NCBI RefSeq assembly: GCF_000764665.1
Contig: NZ_JRGM01000032.1
Coordinates: 1 to 64,000, forward strand
Length of the DNA: 64,000 nucleotides
Source: Aeromonas lacus
GTDB lineage: Bacteria; Pseudomonadota; Gammaproteobacteria; Enterobacterales; Aeromonadaceae
Reading direction: 5' to 3'
This document shows, in pieces, positions 1 to 8,658 of this stretch. A model generated the notes under the pieces. It did not search any database. It had not been told where the DNA came from and was given only the letters and a program-made list of their open reading frames with translations. Each line of letters opens with the position of its first letter. Position 1 is the stretch's first letter. Both the position numbers and the translations under genes were made by a program.

Positions 1-433
1 CCTGAAATGTGAGGAAGACAAACCCTGGGATGTCTATCTTCCGGTACGAGTGAGCATCCAGAAGCCCTATGTAACGGTCAACGCTCCGATTGCCAAAGGC
101 GACCTATTGAGTGAAAGCCAGCTGCAACTGGGTTATCAGGATCAGACGCTGATCCGCGGCGACTACCTGACCGACATGAGCATGCTGGTCGGCGTACGCA
201 GCAAACGAGAAATCAAACCGGGGCAACCAATCCGTTTGAGTCAGGTGTGTGTAGTGTGCAAAGGTGATCAGGTCACTCTGACAGCCGAAAATAGCAGCTT
301 CCAGATCAAAACCATGGCCCGAGCCTTGCAAGATGGCAGCTTCGGAGAGATCATCAAGCTTGTTAATATTCGCTCCGGAAAAACTGTCGAAGGAAAAGTC
401 AGTGCAGTCGGTGCCGTAACGGTCACTTTTTAA
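1..433 (+). CDS. flgA: Flagellar basal body P-ring assembly chaperone FlgA (3' part)
   Basis: The gene is cut by the left window edge, and only about the last 143 codons are present, read from base 2. FlgA is a periplasmic chaperone that helps FlgI assemble into the flagellar P-ring. The visible part begins with the C-x6-PW-x-VYLPV motif of the FlgA SAF-type region. It continues through the conserved C-terminal beta-rich domain (G-R-S-K-R-x-I-x-x-G-Q-P-I, then R-S-G-K-T-V-x-G-x-V). It is followed by flgMN on the same strand, the usual order at the end of the flg cluster. The missing N-terminus, with its signal peptide, lies outside the window. Confidence 0.93.
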   Translation, partial: LKCEEDKPWDVYLPVRVSIQKPYVTVNAPIAKGDLLSESQLQLGYQDQTLIRGDYLTDMSMLVGVRSKREIKPGQPIRLSQVCVVCKGDQVTLTAENSSFQIKTMARALQDGSFGEIIKLVNIRSGKTVEGKVSAVGAVTVTF

Positions 434-460
434 ATGTCGGGTTTATCACCAACTTTTTTC

Positions 461-487
461 TAAAGTTTTGACCTGTCGCACCGATAA
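461..487 (+). promoter_or_regulatory. Sigma-28 (FliA) promoter of flgMN
   Basis: TAAAGTTT at 461-468, an 11-nt spacer, then ACCGATAA at 480-487. This differs at one base from the enteric sigma-28 consensus TAAAGTTT-N11-GCCGATAA. It sits in the flgA-flgM gap, 40 nt before the flgM start. FliA-dependent late transcription of its own anti-sigma factor is well established in enteric bacteria. Confidence 0.9.
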
Positions 488-526
488 ACAGGTAAGCAAA
501 CCTTAAAGCAGACGAAGGTAACTCAA

Positions 527-856
527 ATGGCCATCAACAATATCAACAACTTGGCGAATAATCGGTTGCAAAACACCGTTAGCAGCCAGGGGACAGGCAG
601 CAAGTCAGTCACCTCTTCTTCGCCAGAGCCCGAAAATAAAGCGGCTGCAGTCAAGCTGGACTCCGTCTCCTTGACCAGTGAGGCCCAACAATTGCAAAAG
701 ATGCAGCAGAATCTCAATACGGCCTCTACCGGCAACGAAAGCAAGGTCGAGCGGCTCAAGAAAGCCGTTGCCAGTGGCGAATATCAGGTTAACAGCGAAG
801 CTGTGGCCAAAAAGATGTTCAGCTTTGAGACCAATCTGGACAAAGTTCTCGGATGA
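527..856 (+). CDS. flgM: Anti-sigma-28 factor FlgM
   Basis: 109 aa, close to the usual 95-110. FlgM holds FliA (sigma-28) inactive until the hook-basal body is finished and FlgM is exported. The start M-A-I-N-N-I is typical, the first half is low-complexity and polar (disordered), and the second half holds the sigma-binding helices (K-V-E-R-L-K-K-A-V-A-x-G-x-Y-x-V-N-S-x-x-V-A-K-K). An RBS-like GAAGG lies upstream. It is followed by flgN with a 4-nt ATGA overlap, which suggests translational coupling, and is preceded by a sigma-28 promoter. Confidence 0.95.
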   Translation: MAINNINNLANNRLQNTVSSQGTGSKSVTSSSPEPENKAAAVKLDSVSLTSEAQQLQKMQQNLNTASTGNESKVERLKKAVASGEYQVNSEAVAKKMFSFETNLDKVLG

Positions 857-1269
857 TGGATCTGCCTTCGTTACTGCACACCCAGGATGAACACCTCAGC
901 CAGATGCAAAGCATTCTGGAAGAGGAGTTCTCCTTGCTCGAAAAGCATCAGGCACTGGCCCTGCCTGAACTCACCGAGCGAAAACAGCTGCTGCTTGCTG
1001 AGATAGAGAGTCTGGATAAACAGCTGGCCCAATTGCCTGAGTTGGCTCAGCAACTGGCAGCTTATCCTGACGAGATGACCCGGCTCCGGGAAAAACTGGA
1101 TGCCTGTCAGGAACAAAATGACCTCAACGGTCGACTGCTGGAGCTCAGTATTGTCTCCAATCGCCGTCTTGCGAGCTTTCTGAGCCAGCTGCGCGATCGC
1201 AACAGCCTCACCTACGATGCCAAGGGCAATACCCGCTCAGGCACCCGCTCCTTCGGTATCAAGGCCTGA
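853..1269 (+). CDS. flgN: Flagella synthesis protein FlgN (export chaperone)
   Basis: 138 aa, a normal size. FlgN is the cytosolic type III export chaperone for the hook-filament junction proteins FlgK and FlgL. The protein is almost entirely helical and rich in Q, E and L, with a coiled-coil character over residues 10-100. It has the C-terminal S-x-x-R-x-G-T-R-S-x-G-I-K-A tail seen in FlgN proteins. It starts inside the flgM stop codon (ATGA). Identification rests on position, length and helical composition more than on a catalytic motif. Confidence 0.9.
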   Translation: MMDLPSLLHTQDEHLSQMQSILEEEFSLLEKHQALALPELTERKQLLLAEIESLDKQLAQLPELAQQLAAYPDEMTRLREKLDACQEQNDLNGRLLELSIVSNRRLASFLSQLRDRNSLTYDAKGNTRSGTRSFGIKA

Positions 1270-1313
1270 CTCTCGACGAATCGGGCCTTGCCACTTTCTG
1301 CAATCAATAAGAC

Positions 1314-1856
1314 CTACAGCGCCAGTCGCAGTAATTCTCGCCCGTCGACACAACTCTTGACGCTCAGTACGCCCGCCTCATAGCAGCCATAACTGGCCGG
1401 CAGTTCACCGCGTGGAAAACAGATGGAGCCCGGATTCATCAAGATCTGGTCTCCCTGCCGCTCCAGTACCGGAACATGACTATGGCCGCTCAAAAATACA
1501 CTGTCCGCAGGCAGTTGCACCTCATCGGGGCGGTAGAGATGCCCGTGGCTCATAAACCAGCGGCGCCCATCAACCAGCAGCTGGTTGTAAGGGGCTGTGA
1601 TGGGAAACATAAGCAACATCTGATCCACTTCGGAATCGCAATTTCCACGCACCGCCATGATATAGGGGGCCAGCTCGTTGAGCCGCTCGGCAACTGCGGC
1701 CGGGTTGTATCCTTCAGGCACGGGATTGCGCGGGCCGTGGTTGAGCAGATCGCCGAGCAACAGGTAGTGGTCGGGCTGCCAGGAGTCCAGCCGTGACAAC
1801 GCCAGCTCCAGCGCTGTGATGCTGCCGTGAATGTCGGAAATAATGGCAAGTTTCAT
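1314..1856 (-). CDS. yfcE: Calcineurin-like phosphodiesterase YfcE
   Basis: 180 aa with the chosen ATG, which has AAGGAG eight bases upstream; a longer frame to 1901 has no comparable signal. Metallophosphoesterase motifs are all present: D-I-H-G near residue 8, G-D-L-x-N-H-G-P near 35, G-N-C-D near 75 and G-H-S-H-V-P near 125. These bind the two-metal centre. The E. coli homologue hydrolyses phosphodiesters in vitro, but its natural substrate is unknown. It stands upstream of no operon partner, and the neighbouring minus-strand gene ends 10 bases before its start. Confidence 0.92.
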   Translation of the reverse strand: MKLAIISDIHGSITALELALSRLDSWQPDHYLLLGDLLNHGPRNPVPEGYNPAAVAERLNELAPYIMAVRGNCDSEVDQMLLMFPITAPYNQLLVDGRRWFMSHGHLYRPDEVQLPADSVFLSGHSHVPVLERQGDQILMNPGSICFPRGELPASYGCYEAGVLSVKSCVDGRELLRLAL

Positions 1857-1866
1857 GAAGTGCTCC

Positions 1867-3504
1867 TTACAGCGGGCCGAAATAGAGATCCTTGGTGGCA
1901 ATCGTCCCTTTCAGATTCTGGCTGGGCAACCCGTGCAAAGTGGGATCAACCAGTCGCATCTGATTGTAATGATACACGGGGATGATAGGCGCCTCTTCCA
2001 TCAGCAGCTGTTCGGCATGCTGATAGAGTGCAACCCTGCTCTTCTCATCCAGAGTACTGACCGCCTGTTCCAGCAACAGATCAAAATCGGGATTGCAGTA
2101 ACCGCTCTCGTTGCGCAGATCCTGGCAGCGGAAACTGTTCAACATGGCCGAGGGCTCGACGTAATCACCGAACAGAAAGCTTCTTGCCACCAGAAAATCA
2201 CCGCTATCCTTGGCAACCTGATAGCTGTTCCACTCCAGATTGTTGAGCGTGACCTCAACCCCCAACTGACGCCACATATCGGCAATCAGGGTAGCTATCT
2301 TCTTGTGGGTATCTGCCGTGTTGTAGGTAATGCTCAGCCTGAGTGGATGAGCACTGCTGTAACCGGCTGCGGTCAGCAATGCAACGGCCCTGGCCTGGCG
2401 GGTCATCTGATCCTCCAGTGCAACAGGGAGAGAGAGGTGGGAGTAACCCGGCATATCAGGCACCAGAGACCAGGCCGCCAGCTCCTCCTGGCCGATCACC
2501 GACTTGGCCAACTGATAGCGGTCGATGGTAATGGAGAGCGCCTGGCGCACCCGCACATCCTGCAACTCGGGGCGGCGCACGTTGAAGGTATAGAGATAGG
2601 TACCCAACAACGGCGATCCCCAGACTCGCAGCGGATCGCTCTGCTTCATCTTCTGGTAATAGTCGGGCGATACCCGGTTGGTCAGCTGTATCTCGCCCGC
2701 TTCATAACGCAAGCGCTCGGCATGTTGTGAGGCGATGGGTAGGTAGGTGACTCGCTGAATACGGGTATGGCGATCATTCCAGTAATTGCTGTTGCGCTCC
2801 GCCTCAAGCCGCTCGTTGGTCACCCGGCTTGCCAAGCGATAAGCACCATTGCTCACCAGCTTGCCGGCCTCGGTCCACTGTTTGCCAAAACGAGCTATAG
2901 CCTTCTGATTGACCGGCACAAATGGCAGCTGGCTGATGAGCTGCAGGAAATAGGGCACCGGTCGCTCCAGAGTAACTTTCAAAATCTGGTCACTCTGCGC
3001 CTCAACCCCGAGATTGGCGGGCTCCAGCGCACCGGCATAGATGGACTGGGCATTGTTGATCCCGGCAGTCAGTAGCAAGGTCGCCGAGGGAGAGCCGAGG
3101 GCAGGATCAAGCAGCCGGCGCCAGGCGTAGACAAAGTCATCGGCAACCAGCGGATCACCATTGGACCACTTCAACTGTGGACGCAGGAAAAACCGCCATT
3201 CGAGGCCATCTTCGCTAACTTCCCAACGCGCAGCCTGGGCAGGAACAATGCGTCCCTGGCCATCCTCGCTGACCAGACCTTCAAAGAGATCCACCAGCAC
3301 CTCTTCCCCGGGAAAACCGCTGCGCATCAACGCCGGATCCAGAGAGTCGGGTTCACCGCCATTGCCCTTGACCAGCACCTGCCGATCCGACAAGCGGGGC
3401 GCCATCTCCACCGTAGTGGCGTATGCCGGCGGTAGCGCCAGCACACCGAGCAAAAGCGGGGAAAGCCAGCGTTGCGCCAGCCGGGGGAAGAGACCATACC
3501 TCAT
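1867..3504 (-). CDS. OppA/MppA-like periplasmic oligopeptide-binding protein
   Basis: 545 aa, the size of OppA and MppA. The N-terminus is a Sec signal peptide (basic M-R-Y..R, hydrophobic core, cleavage after P-P-A-Y-A near residue 29). The mature part is an SBP family 5 protein with K-G-N-G-G-E-P-D-S-L-D-P-A near residue 47 and W-S-N-G-D-P-L-x-A-D-D-F-V near 115. It should capture peptides in the periplasm for an ABC importer, but no permease or ATPase genes are adjacent, so it is an orphan binding protein. It lies 10 nt upstream of yfcE on the same strand and may be co-transcribed with it. Confidence 0.88.
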   Translation of the reverse strand: MRYGLFPRLAQRWLSPLLLGVLALPPAYATTVEMAPRLSDRQVLVKGNGGEPDSLDPALMRSGFPGEEVLVDLFEGLVSEDGQGRIVPAQAARWEVSEDGLEWRFFLRPQLKWSNGDPLVADDFVYAWRRLLDPALGSPSATLLLTAGINNAQSIYAGALEPANLGVEAQSDQILKVTLERPVPYFLQLISQLPFVPVNQKAIARFGKQWTEAGKLVSNGAYRLASRVTNERLEAERNSNYWNDRHTRIQRVTYLPIASQHAERLRYEAGEIQLTNRVSPDYYQKMKQSDPLRVWGSPLLGTYLYTFNVRRPELQDVRVRQALSITIDRYQLAKSVIGQEELAAWSLVPDMPGYSHLSLPVALEDQMTRQARAVALLTAAGYSSAHPLRLSITYNTADTHKKIATLIADMWRQLGVEVTLNNLEWNSYQVAKDSGDFLVARSFLFGDYVEPSAMLNSFRCQDLRNESGYCNPDFDLLLEQAVSTLDEKSRVALYQHAEQLLMEEAPIIPVYHYNQMRLVDPTLHGLPSQNLKGTIATKDLYFGPL

Positions 3505-3660
3505 GACAAAACCTCGAATAAAACCACTGCAGGAGGGGAAGGCCGACGGCGCGCCTGATGAATGCCTGATGCCGCCCTTGTTATCCCCGAAAACGCCCCG
3601 TATTGTATCGGGCTTGCCCCGGAGATGGAGTCTTTAGGGTTAATTTTTTCGGGAGTTTTT

Positions 3661-4560
3661 ATGGGTTATGAGTGGCTGGCTCTCGCATCGGCCAGTTTAT
3701 GGGCAGTTGCCGCCCTGATTTCGGTCAAACCAGCCCGCCATCTGGGCCCGTTTGCCTATAGCCGCTGGCGGATGTTTCTGGTCAGCCTGATGCTTGGCAG
3801 CATCAGTCTGCTGACTGGCGGCTGGCACACCCTCTCCGGCAGCGCCCTTCCCCTACTCGCCCTGTCCGGACTGATCGGTATCTTTATCGGCGATACCGCC
3901 CTCTACGCCTGCATGAACCGGCTCGGCCCGCGGCGCAGCGGTTTGCTCTTCTCCTGCCATGCCCTCTTCTCTGCCCTGCTCGGGCTCTGGATCTTCAACG
4001 AACAGTTGACCGGCTCGCGACTGGCTGGCGCCCTGCTGGTCTTTGCCGGCGTCATGCTGGCCATCCTGTTTGGTCGGCGCAGCAGTGGCAGCGAATGGGA
4101 GCGGATACGGGGAAGTCTGGCTATCGGCGTGGCTCTGGGCCTCACCGCCGCCCTCTGTCAGAGTCTGGGCGCCATCATCGCCAAGCCGGTCATGATGAGC
4201 GGCAACGTCGATGCGGTGAGTGCATCGGGAGTCAGGATGGTCAGCGCCCTGCTGGCCCACTGCGCATTCCGACTGACCGGATTGCCGCTGACCCGACCAT
4301 TTCGTCCCATCAACCGTCAAATCTTCGGCATGATCGCCATCAACGGCTTTCTGGCCATGGCGCTAGGGATGACGCTGATCCTGCTCGCATTGCGACACGG
4401 CGATGTGGGAATGGTGGCGATTCTATCCTCCACCACGCCGGTGATCCTGCTGCCGCTCTTGTGGTGGCACTCGGGGGAACGGCCTTCGGCGGCGGCATGG
4501 TGCGGAACCCTGCTCGCCACGCTGGGCACAGTGCTGGTACTGGGTGCCAGCGGCCACTGA
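3661..4560 (+). CDS. EamA/DMT-family inner-membrane transporter
   Basis: 299 aa starting at the ATG after TCGGGAG; an upstream in-frame ATG at 3562 would add 33 residues without membrane character. About ten hydrophobic segments form two EamA repeats, with the second beginning near residue 155. Drug/metabolite transporters of this size are usually secondary exporters or importers of small metabolites, and the substrate cannot be read from the sequence. The gene is transcribed away from the OppA-like gene and runs convergently into rsuA with 13 bases between. Confidence 0.87.
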   Translation: MGYEWLALASASLWAVAALISVKPARHLGPFAYSRWRMFLVSLMLGSISLLTGGWHTLSGSALPLLALSGLIGIFIGDTALYACMNRLGPRRSGLLFSCHALFSALLGLWIFNEQLTGSRLAGALLVFAGVMLAILFGRRSSGSEWERIRGSLAIGVALGLTAALCQSLGAIIAKPVMMSGNVDAVSASGVRMVSALLAHCAFRLTGLPLTRPFRPINRQIFGMIAINGFLAMALGMTLILLALRHGDVGMVAILSSTTPVILLPLLWWHSGERPSAAAWCGTLLATLGTVLVLGASGH

Positions 4561-4573
4561 CACCCGGGAGGAT

Positions 4574-5266
4574 TTAGAAGAGAGCGATCTCGTCGGCCGT
4601 GAGTTCACGGTACTCGCCGGGCGCCAGATCTGCATCCAGCGCCAAGCCGCCGACCTGCTCGCGGTGCAGACCCACCACCTTGTTGCCGATGGCGGCAAAC
4701 ATCCGCTTCACCTGATGGTACTTGCCCTCATGAATGGTGAGGCGCGCCTCGCACTCACCCAGCAACTCAAGCTGGGCAGGCCGAGTTTTATCGGTCTCGT
4801 TACGCAGGTATACCCCTTCGGCGAACAGCTCGATCGCATCGGGGCTCACCGGATCGGCCAACCAGACGTGATAGGTCTTAGCACACTCGTGGCGGGGAGA
4901 AGTGATGCGATGGGACCACTGACCGTCGTCGGTCACCAGCACCAGGCCGGTAGTGTCGAGGTCAAGGCGCCCCACCACGTGCAGCTTGCCCATGGAGGGC
5001 TCATCCATCAGGAAGAAAACGGTCGGATGATCGGGATCCTCGTTGGAGCAGACATATCCCTCGGGTTTGTGCAGCATGAAGTAGCGATTGCGGCGATCCA
5101 GCGTCAGGACAACGCCGTCGAACTCGATCTGGCTCTCTTCGTTGATATGAAAAGCGGGCTGCTTGACCACGATGCCATCCACCATGACCTCACCCTGACG
5201 GATCAGTTTGCCAGCGAGCGAACGGGTCAAATCGGAACAGTCGCACAGAAATTTATCAAGCCGCAT
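4574..5266 (-). CDS. rsuA: 16S rRNA pseudouridine-516 synthase RsuA
   Basis: 230 aa; E. coli RsuA has 231. It isomerises U516 of 16S rRNA to pseudouridine. An S4-type RNA-binding domain occupies residues 1-60 (M-R-L-D-K-F-L, then I-R-Q-G-x-V-x-V-D-G). The catalytic domain carries the motif G-R-L-D-L-D-T-T-G, with its catalytic Asp, near residue 100. It also has the C-terminal [11 protein letters not shown] motif near 180 that separates the RsuA/RluB group. No operon partner is visible. Confidence 0.95.
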   Translation of the reverse strand: MRLDKFLCDCSDLTRSLAGKLIRQGEVMVDGIVVKQPAFHINEESQIEFDGVVLTLDRRNRYFMLHKPEGYVCSNEDPDHPTVFFLMDEPSMGKLHVVGRLDLDTTGLVLVTDDGQWSHRITSPRHECAKTYHVWLADPVSPDAIELFAEGVYLRNETDKTRPAQLELLGECEARLTIHEGKYHQVKRMFAAIGNKVVGLHREQVGGLALDADLAPGEYRELTADEIALF

Positions 5267-5432
5267 TCACAACCTCGGAGTCCAAAAAGTAAAGGGGCAA
5301 CATTATATCTGGCGGGGGCGACAACGCCACTGTTAACGGGCGGCCAATTGTGACGAAGTGGCCATCCGATGTTACACTGCGCTATGACCCATCACGGGCG
5401 ATACTCATAATAATAAATCTCGGGAAGCCGCC

Positions 5433-6632
5433 ATGAAGTCTCAAGCATCCTATCCTGTCATCCCCGTCAATCAGCTGAAACCCGGCATGTATGTCATCGC
5501 TATTGCCAGTCAGACCGGCGGGATGGAAATTGCCCAGATGGGGTTGGTCACCACTCAGGGACAAATTGCCAATCTGGTTCGTCAGGGTGTACTCACGGTG
5601 CGGATCGATCTCTCCCGCAGCAAGCTGGGTCATGCCGAGAGCGAAGCGGTCGCTTCGCCGGAGCTTGGCAACGGCAGCGATCAGGCCAGACGCCGGGTCA
5701 GTGCCAACGGTGAGGGCAAGGAGCTCAAGATCCGCCGCCTCTATCAGGAAGCGCGCGAGCTGCAAGGCAAGTTCATCAGCCACCTCAAGGCGGGCGAACC
5801 CATCGATATCACGCCGCTGGCCGAAGTCGCCGAAGAGATGGTAGACACCATGTTTACTCACGGCGATGCCATGCTCTGTCTGGCCCGCATCCGCGCCAAG
5901 GATGCCTACCTGATGGAGCACTCCATGAACGTTGCCATCCTGTTGGCCAATTTTGGCCGCTATCTGGGACTGGAGCGCAGCGTGCTCAAGGAGCTGACGC
6001 TCGGGGGGTTACTGCACGATGTGGGCAAGATCATGACGCCCGACGAGGTGCTCAACAAACCGGGCAAGCTGACTGACGAGGAGTTCGATATCATGCGCCA
6101 GCATGTGGTGCACAGTTACGAGATATTGAGCAACACACCAGGCATCACCCCCACCATGCTGGAAGTGGCCGCCAACCACCACGAGCGGCTCGATGGCACC
6201 GGATATCCGCGGCGTCTGAAAGGCGATCAGCTCTCACTCTATACCCGCATGAGCGGGATTGTTGATGTCTATGACGCCATCACTGCGGATCGGGTCTACA
6301 AGGCAGGAATGCAGCCGACCCAGGCGTTTCGCATCCTGCTCAAGGGGTTGCACAACCACTTCGATGCCGAGCTGGTCACCAAGTTCATCAAATGCATGGG
6401 GGTCTATCCGGTGGGTACGCTGGTGCAGCTGTCAAACCAGCGGCTGGCCATCGTCATGCAGCGCAATCAGCAGGAGCCGCTCAAGCCGGTGGTCAAGGTG
6501 ATCTATCACGCGACCCAGCGCCACTACCTTGATGTGCAGTGGCTGGATCTCGCCAAAAACGGGGTTCAGGAAACCATCGAAAACACGGTTGATCCCAAGG
6601 AGTTTGGCATCAATCTGGCCAACTTCGTCTAA
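5433..6632 (+). CDS. HD-GYP domain cyclic-di-GMP phosphodiesterase
   Basis: 399 aa. An N-terminal DUF3391-like module (residues 8-120, starting V-N-Q-L-K-P-G-M-Y-V) precedes an HD-GYP domain (about 140-330). The metal-binding H-D-V-G-K motif, later H-x-V-x-H, and N-H-H-E-R-L-D-G-T-G-Y-P are all intact, so hydrolysis of c-di-GMP is expected. No transmembrane segment or receiver domain is seen, so it is probably cytosolic. Together with the GGDEF-EAL gene at 36.9-39.4 kb it gives the window two c-di-GMP turnover enzymes. It is monocistronic as far as can be seen. Confidence 0.93.
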   Translation: MKSQASYPVIPVNQLKPGMYVIAIASQTGGMEIAQMGLVTTQGQIANLVRQGVLTVRIDLSRSKLGHAESEAVASPELGNGSDQARRRVSANGEGKELKIRRLYQEARELQGKFISHLKAGEPIDITPLAEVAEEMVDTMFTHGDAMLCLARIRAKDAYLMEHSMNVAILLANFGRYLGLERSVLKELTLGGLLHDVGKIMTPDEVLNKPGKLTDEEFDIMRQHVVHSYEILSNTPGITPTMLEVAANHHERLDGTGYPRRLKGDQLSLYTRMSGIVDVYDAITADRVYKAGMQPTQAFRILLKGLHNHFDAELVTKFIKCMGVYPVGTLVQLSNQRLAIVMQRNQQEPLKPVVKVIYHATQRHYLDVQWLDLAKNGVQETIENTVDPKEFGINLANFV

Positions 6633-6643
6633 ATCCGCTCCGT

Positions 6644-6832
6644 CTAGCCTGGCTCGCCTTCTCGCCGCCGCTCGGCGCAATGCTGGATGAGAAACTCCTC
6701 ATCCAGTGGCGACAAATCAAAACGGATACACGCCTCTTCGATGGCTCGAATATCGTGTTGATGGTGCTCGCTGAGCCAGCGCACGGCGCGGCGCAGATCT
6801 TCACCATGGGGCAGCAGGGAGTGGTCGCTCAT
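6644..6832 (-). CDS. Small conserved hypothetical protein
   Basis: 62 aa. I do not recognise the family. The start is chosen because GGAGGTG precedes the ATG by four bases. The protein is soluble, acidic-helical and rich in His and Glu (S-E-H-H-Q-H-D-I-R-A-I-E-E-A near residues 20-33). It has no signal peptide or metal-cluster motif. It ends 11 bases from the end of the HD-GYP gene, convergently. Its well-formed ribosome binding site and non-repetitive composition argue that it is real. Confidence 0.6.
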   Translation of the reverse strand: MSDHSLLPHGEDLRRAVRWLSEHHQHDIRAIEEACIRFDLSPLDEEFLIQHCAERRREGEPG

Positions 6833-6930
6833 GGGGCACCTCCGGTCAGCCATCGACACCAGCCCGTCACATCGGGCTCTCCTTTATAGCTTAGCCCTCT
6901 GCCACCCCATCATCTTGCCTTCAATCAGGC

Positions 6931-7581
6931 TCAGGCAAATGCCTGCTGCCAATCCTGATCGAATTTCGCCAGCGCCGCGTCTACCGCCGGCACTCTCAGC
7001 AGTTGCTCGGCCACGTCGAGCGGCAGAGTGATGGATTGGCAGCCCGTCAGCAGGCAGTCGAGCGCCTGGCGCGGCGTGCGGAACGACGCCGCCAGCACCT
7101 TGCTGCCCGGAACATGCAGCGCCAGCAGCTGTTGCAGCTCCTGCACGGTGGCAATGCCGTCGCCCCCCTGCGCATCCAGCCGGTTGACATAAGGTGCCAC
7201 GTATTCAGCCCCCGCCACCGCCGCCAGCCACCCCTGCAGCGGGGTATAGACCGCCGTGCCCAGCGTCGGCACCCCGTTGGCAGTCAGGGTCTTGATGGCT
7301 GCCAATCCCTCTTCACATACCGGGATCTTGATCACCAGGTCCCGGTCCAGTTCACGCAGGGCAAACGCCTCGCGCACCATCTCGGTCTCGGTTTTGGCCA
7401 TCACCTGGGCAAACAACCGCGCCTTGGGCCCAAGCACCTCCCGCAAGGCGGGCAGCAACTCGGTCAGCGGCATGCCGCCTGCCGCGGTAATGGACGGATT
7501 GGTGGTGACGCCAGCCAGCGGCAGGATCCGTGACCAGCGGCGCACCGCAGCCACATCGGCAGTATCGAGATAAAGCTCCAT
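6931..7581 (-). CDS. fsaA: Fructose-6-phosphate aldolase (transaldolase-like)
   Basis: 216 aa; E. coli FsaA has 220. Short transaldolase-family TIM barrel that cleaves fructose 6-phosphate or joins dihydroxyacetone to aldehydes. It starts M-E-L-Y-L-D-T-A-D, has G-V-T-T-N-P-S near residue 24, the Schiff-base lysine in V-I-K-I-P-V near 85, and A-S-F-R near 165. AAGGAG precedes the ATG. It is divergent from ybiY-ybiW; in E. coli fsaA is linked to the same two genes, so the link to the glycyl radical enzyme is conserved although the arrangement differs. Confidence 0.93.
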   Translation of the reverse strand: MELYLDTADVAAVRRWSRILPLAGVTTNPSITAAGGMPLTELLPALREVLGPKARLFAQVMAKTETEMVREAFALRELDRDLVIKIPVCEEGLAAIKTLTANGVPTLGTAVYTPLQGWLAAVAGAEYVAPYVNRLDAQGGDGIATVQELQQLLALHVPGSKVLAASFRTPRQALDCLLTGCQSITLPLDVAEQLLRVPAVDAALAKFDQDWQQAFA

Positions 7582-7645
7582 CTCTGACTCCTTAAAGGGA
7601 TGTTCAATCTGTCGCCATTTTAGCGAAATAACATCCGCGCTTTAT

Positions 7646-7659
7646 TTGATCAAAATCAA
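7646..7659. promoter_or_regulatory. FNR box between fsaA and ybiY
   Basis: TTGAT-CAAA-ATCAA matches the FNR consensus TTGAT-N4-ATCAA at all ten defined positions. It lies 51 nt before the ybiY start and 65 nt before the fsaA start. It could serve anaerobic activation of either or both divergent genes, as expected for an oxygen-sensitive glycyl radical enzyme system. Confidence 0.85.
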
Positions 7660-7664
7660 ATCAA

Positions 7665-7678
7665 CTTTCGAACGAAAG
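7665..7678. promoter_or_regulatory. Inverted repeat, candidate DeoR-type operator
   Basis: CTTTCG-AA-CGAAAG: a perfect 6-bp inverted repeat with a two-base centre, five bases from the FNR box. TTCG/CGAA repeats are common in operators of DeoR/GlpR-family repressors, and a DeoR-family gene ends this module at 11184-11930. Assignment to that regulator is inference. Confidence 0.5.
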
Positions 7679-7709
7679 CAAATAGAATGCAAATACAAAA
7701 GGAGGCGGT

Positions 7710-8606
7710 ATGATTTTCGACCTGCAACGATATTCAACTCACGATGGCCCCGGCATTCGCACCCTGGTATTTCTCAAGGGGTGCTCGCTGGCCTGTCGCT
7801 GGTGTCAAAACCCGGAAAGCCGCTCTCCCAAGCCGGACATACTACTCGACCGGCGCCAATGCATCGAGGGATGTCGGCTCTGCAGCGATGCCTGTCCGGC
7901 AATCTTGCGTGACAGTCAGGGTGTCCAGCTCGTCCGCTCTGCCCTCAGCAATCAGGATGTGGAACGGCTGCGCGGCCTCTGCCCGAGCGAAGCGTTGCAG
8001 GTGTGCGGCCGGGAGGAGAGCCTGGACACCCTGATGGCCACCATCTTGCGGGATCGCCCCTTCTTCGAGCACAGTGGCGGCGGAGTCACCCTCTCTGGCG
8101 GAGAGCCCTTTATGCAGCCCGAATTTGCTGCCAACCTGCTGGCCCGATGCAAAGCCGAGGGGCTCCATACCGCAGTGGAAAGTTGCCTGCACGTACCCTG
8201 GCACCAGATTGAACCAAGCCTCCCCCACCTCGACCTGCTGCTGGCAGACCTCAAGCATGTGGATGAAGTGCGCTTCTTCGACTGGACCCGCGGCAAGGTC
8301 GCCCTGCCTCTGGCCAACCTTAAGCGTCTGGCCGAGCGCGGCGTGGCGATGCAGATCCGGGTGCCGCTCATCCCCGGTTTCAATGCCGACCGCGCATCCA
8401 TAGAAGCCATCACCCAGGCCGCAGCCAGCCTTGGCACTGTGCAGGAGATCCACTTTCTCCCCTACCACACCTTGGGCGCGGGCAAGTACGCCCTGCTCGA
8501 CCAACCCTATCAGGCCCCCCTGCAGCCACTCGATGACCCGGCACTGCTCGCCTTTGCCCATGAGTGTGCCCGTGAGCAGAGGCTGACCCCGTTCACCCGG
8601 GGCTAG
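7710..8606 (+). CDS. ybiY: Glycyl-radical enzyme activating protein YbiY (radical SAM)
   Basis: 298 aa with AGGAGG before the ATG. Radical SAM activase that installs the glycyl radical on the next gene's product, using SAM and a 4Fe-4S cluster. It has C-S-L-A-C-R-W-C near residue 25, S-G-G-E-P in the middle (about residue 130) and D-L-K-H-V near 180. A ferredoxin-like insertion has one Cys set (C-x3-C-x2-C-x3-C, residues 51-62), while the second set is reduced to isolated cysteines. It matches E. coli YbiY closely over its length. The gap to ybiW is 52 nt. Confidence 0.93.
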   Translation: MIFDLQRYSTHDGPGIRTLVFLKGCSLACRWCQNPESRSPKPDILLDRRQCIEGCRLCSDACPAILRDSQGVQLVRSALSNQDVERLRGLCPSEALQVCGREESLDTLMATILRDRPFFEHSGGGVTLSGGEPFMQPEFAANLLARCKAEGLHTAVESCLHVPWHQIEPSLPHLDLLLADLKHVDEVRFFDWTRGKVALPLANLKRLAERGVAMQIRVPLIPGFNADRASIEAITQAAASLGTVQEIHFLPYHTLGAGKYALLDQPYQAPLQPLDDPALLAFAHECAREQRLTPFTRG

Positions 8607-8658
8607 CAACACCCCATGACATCAGCCACTCACAGCACAATGACCAGAGGATAAGACC

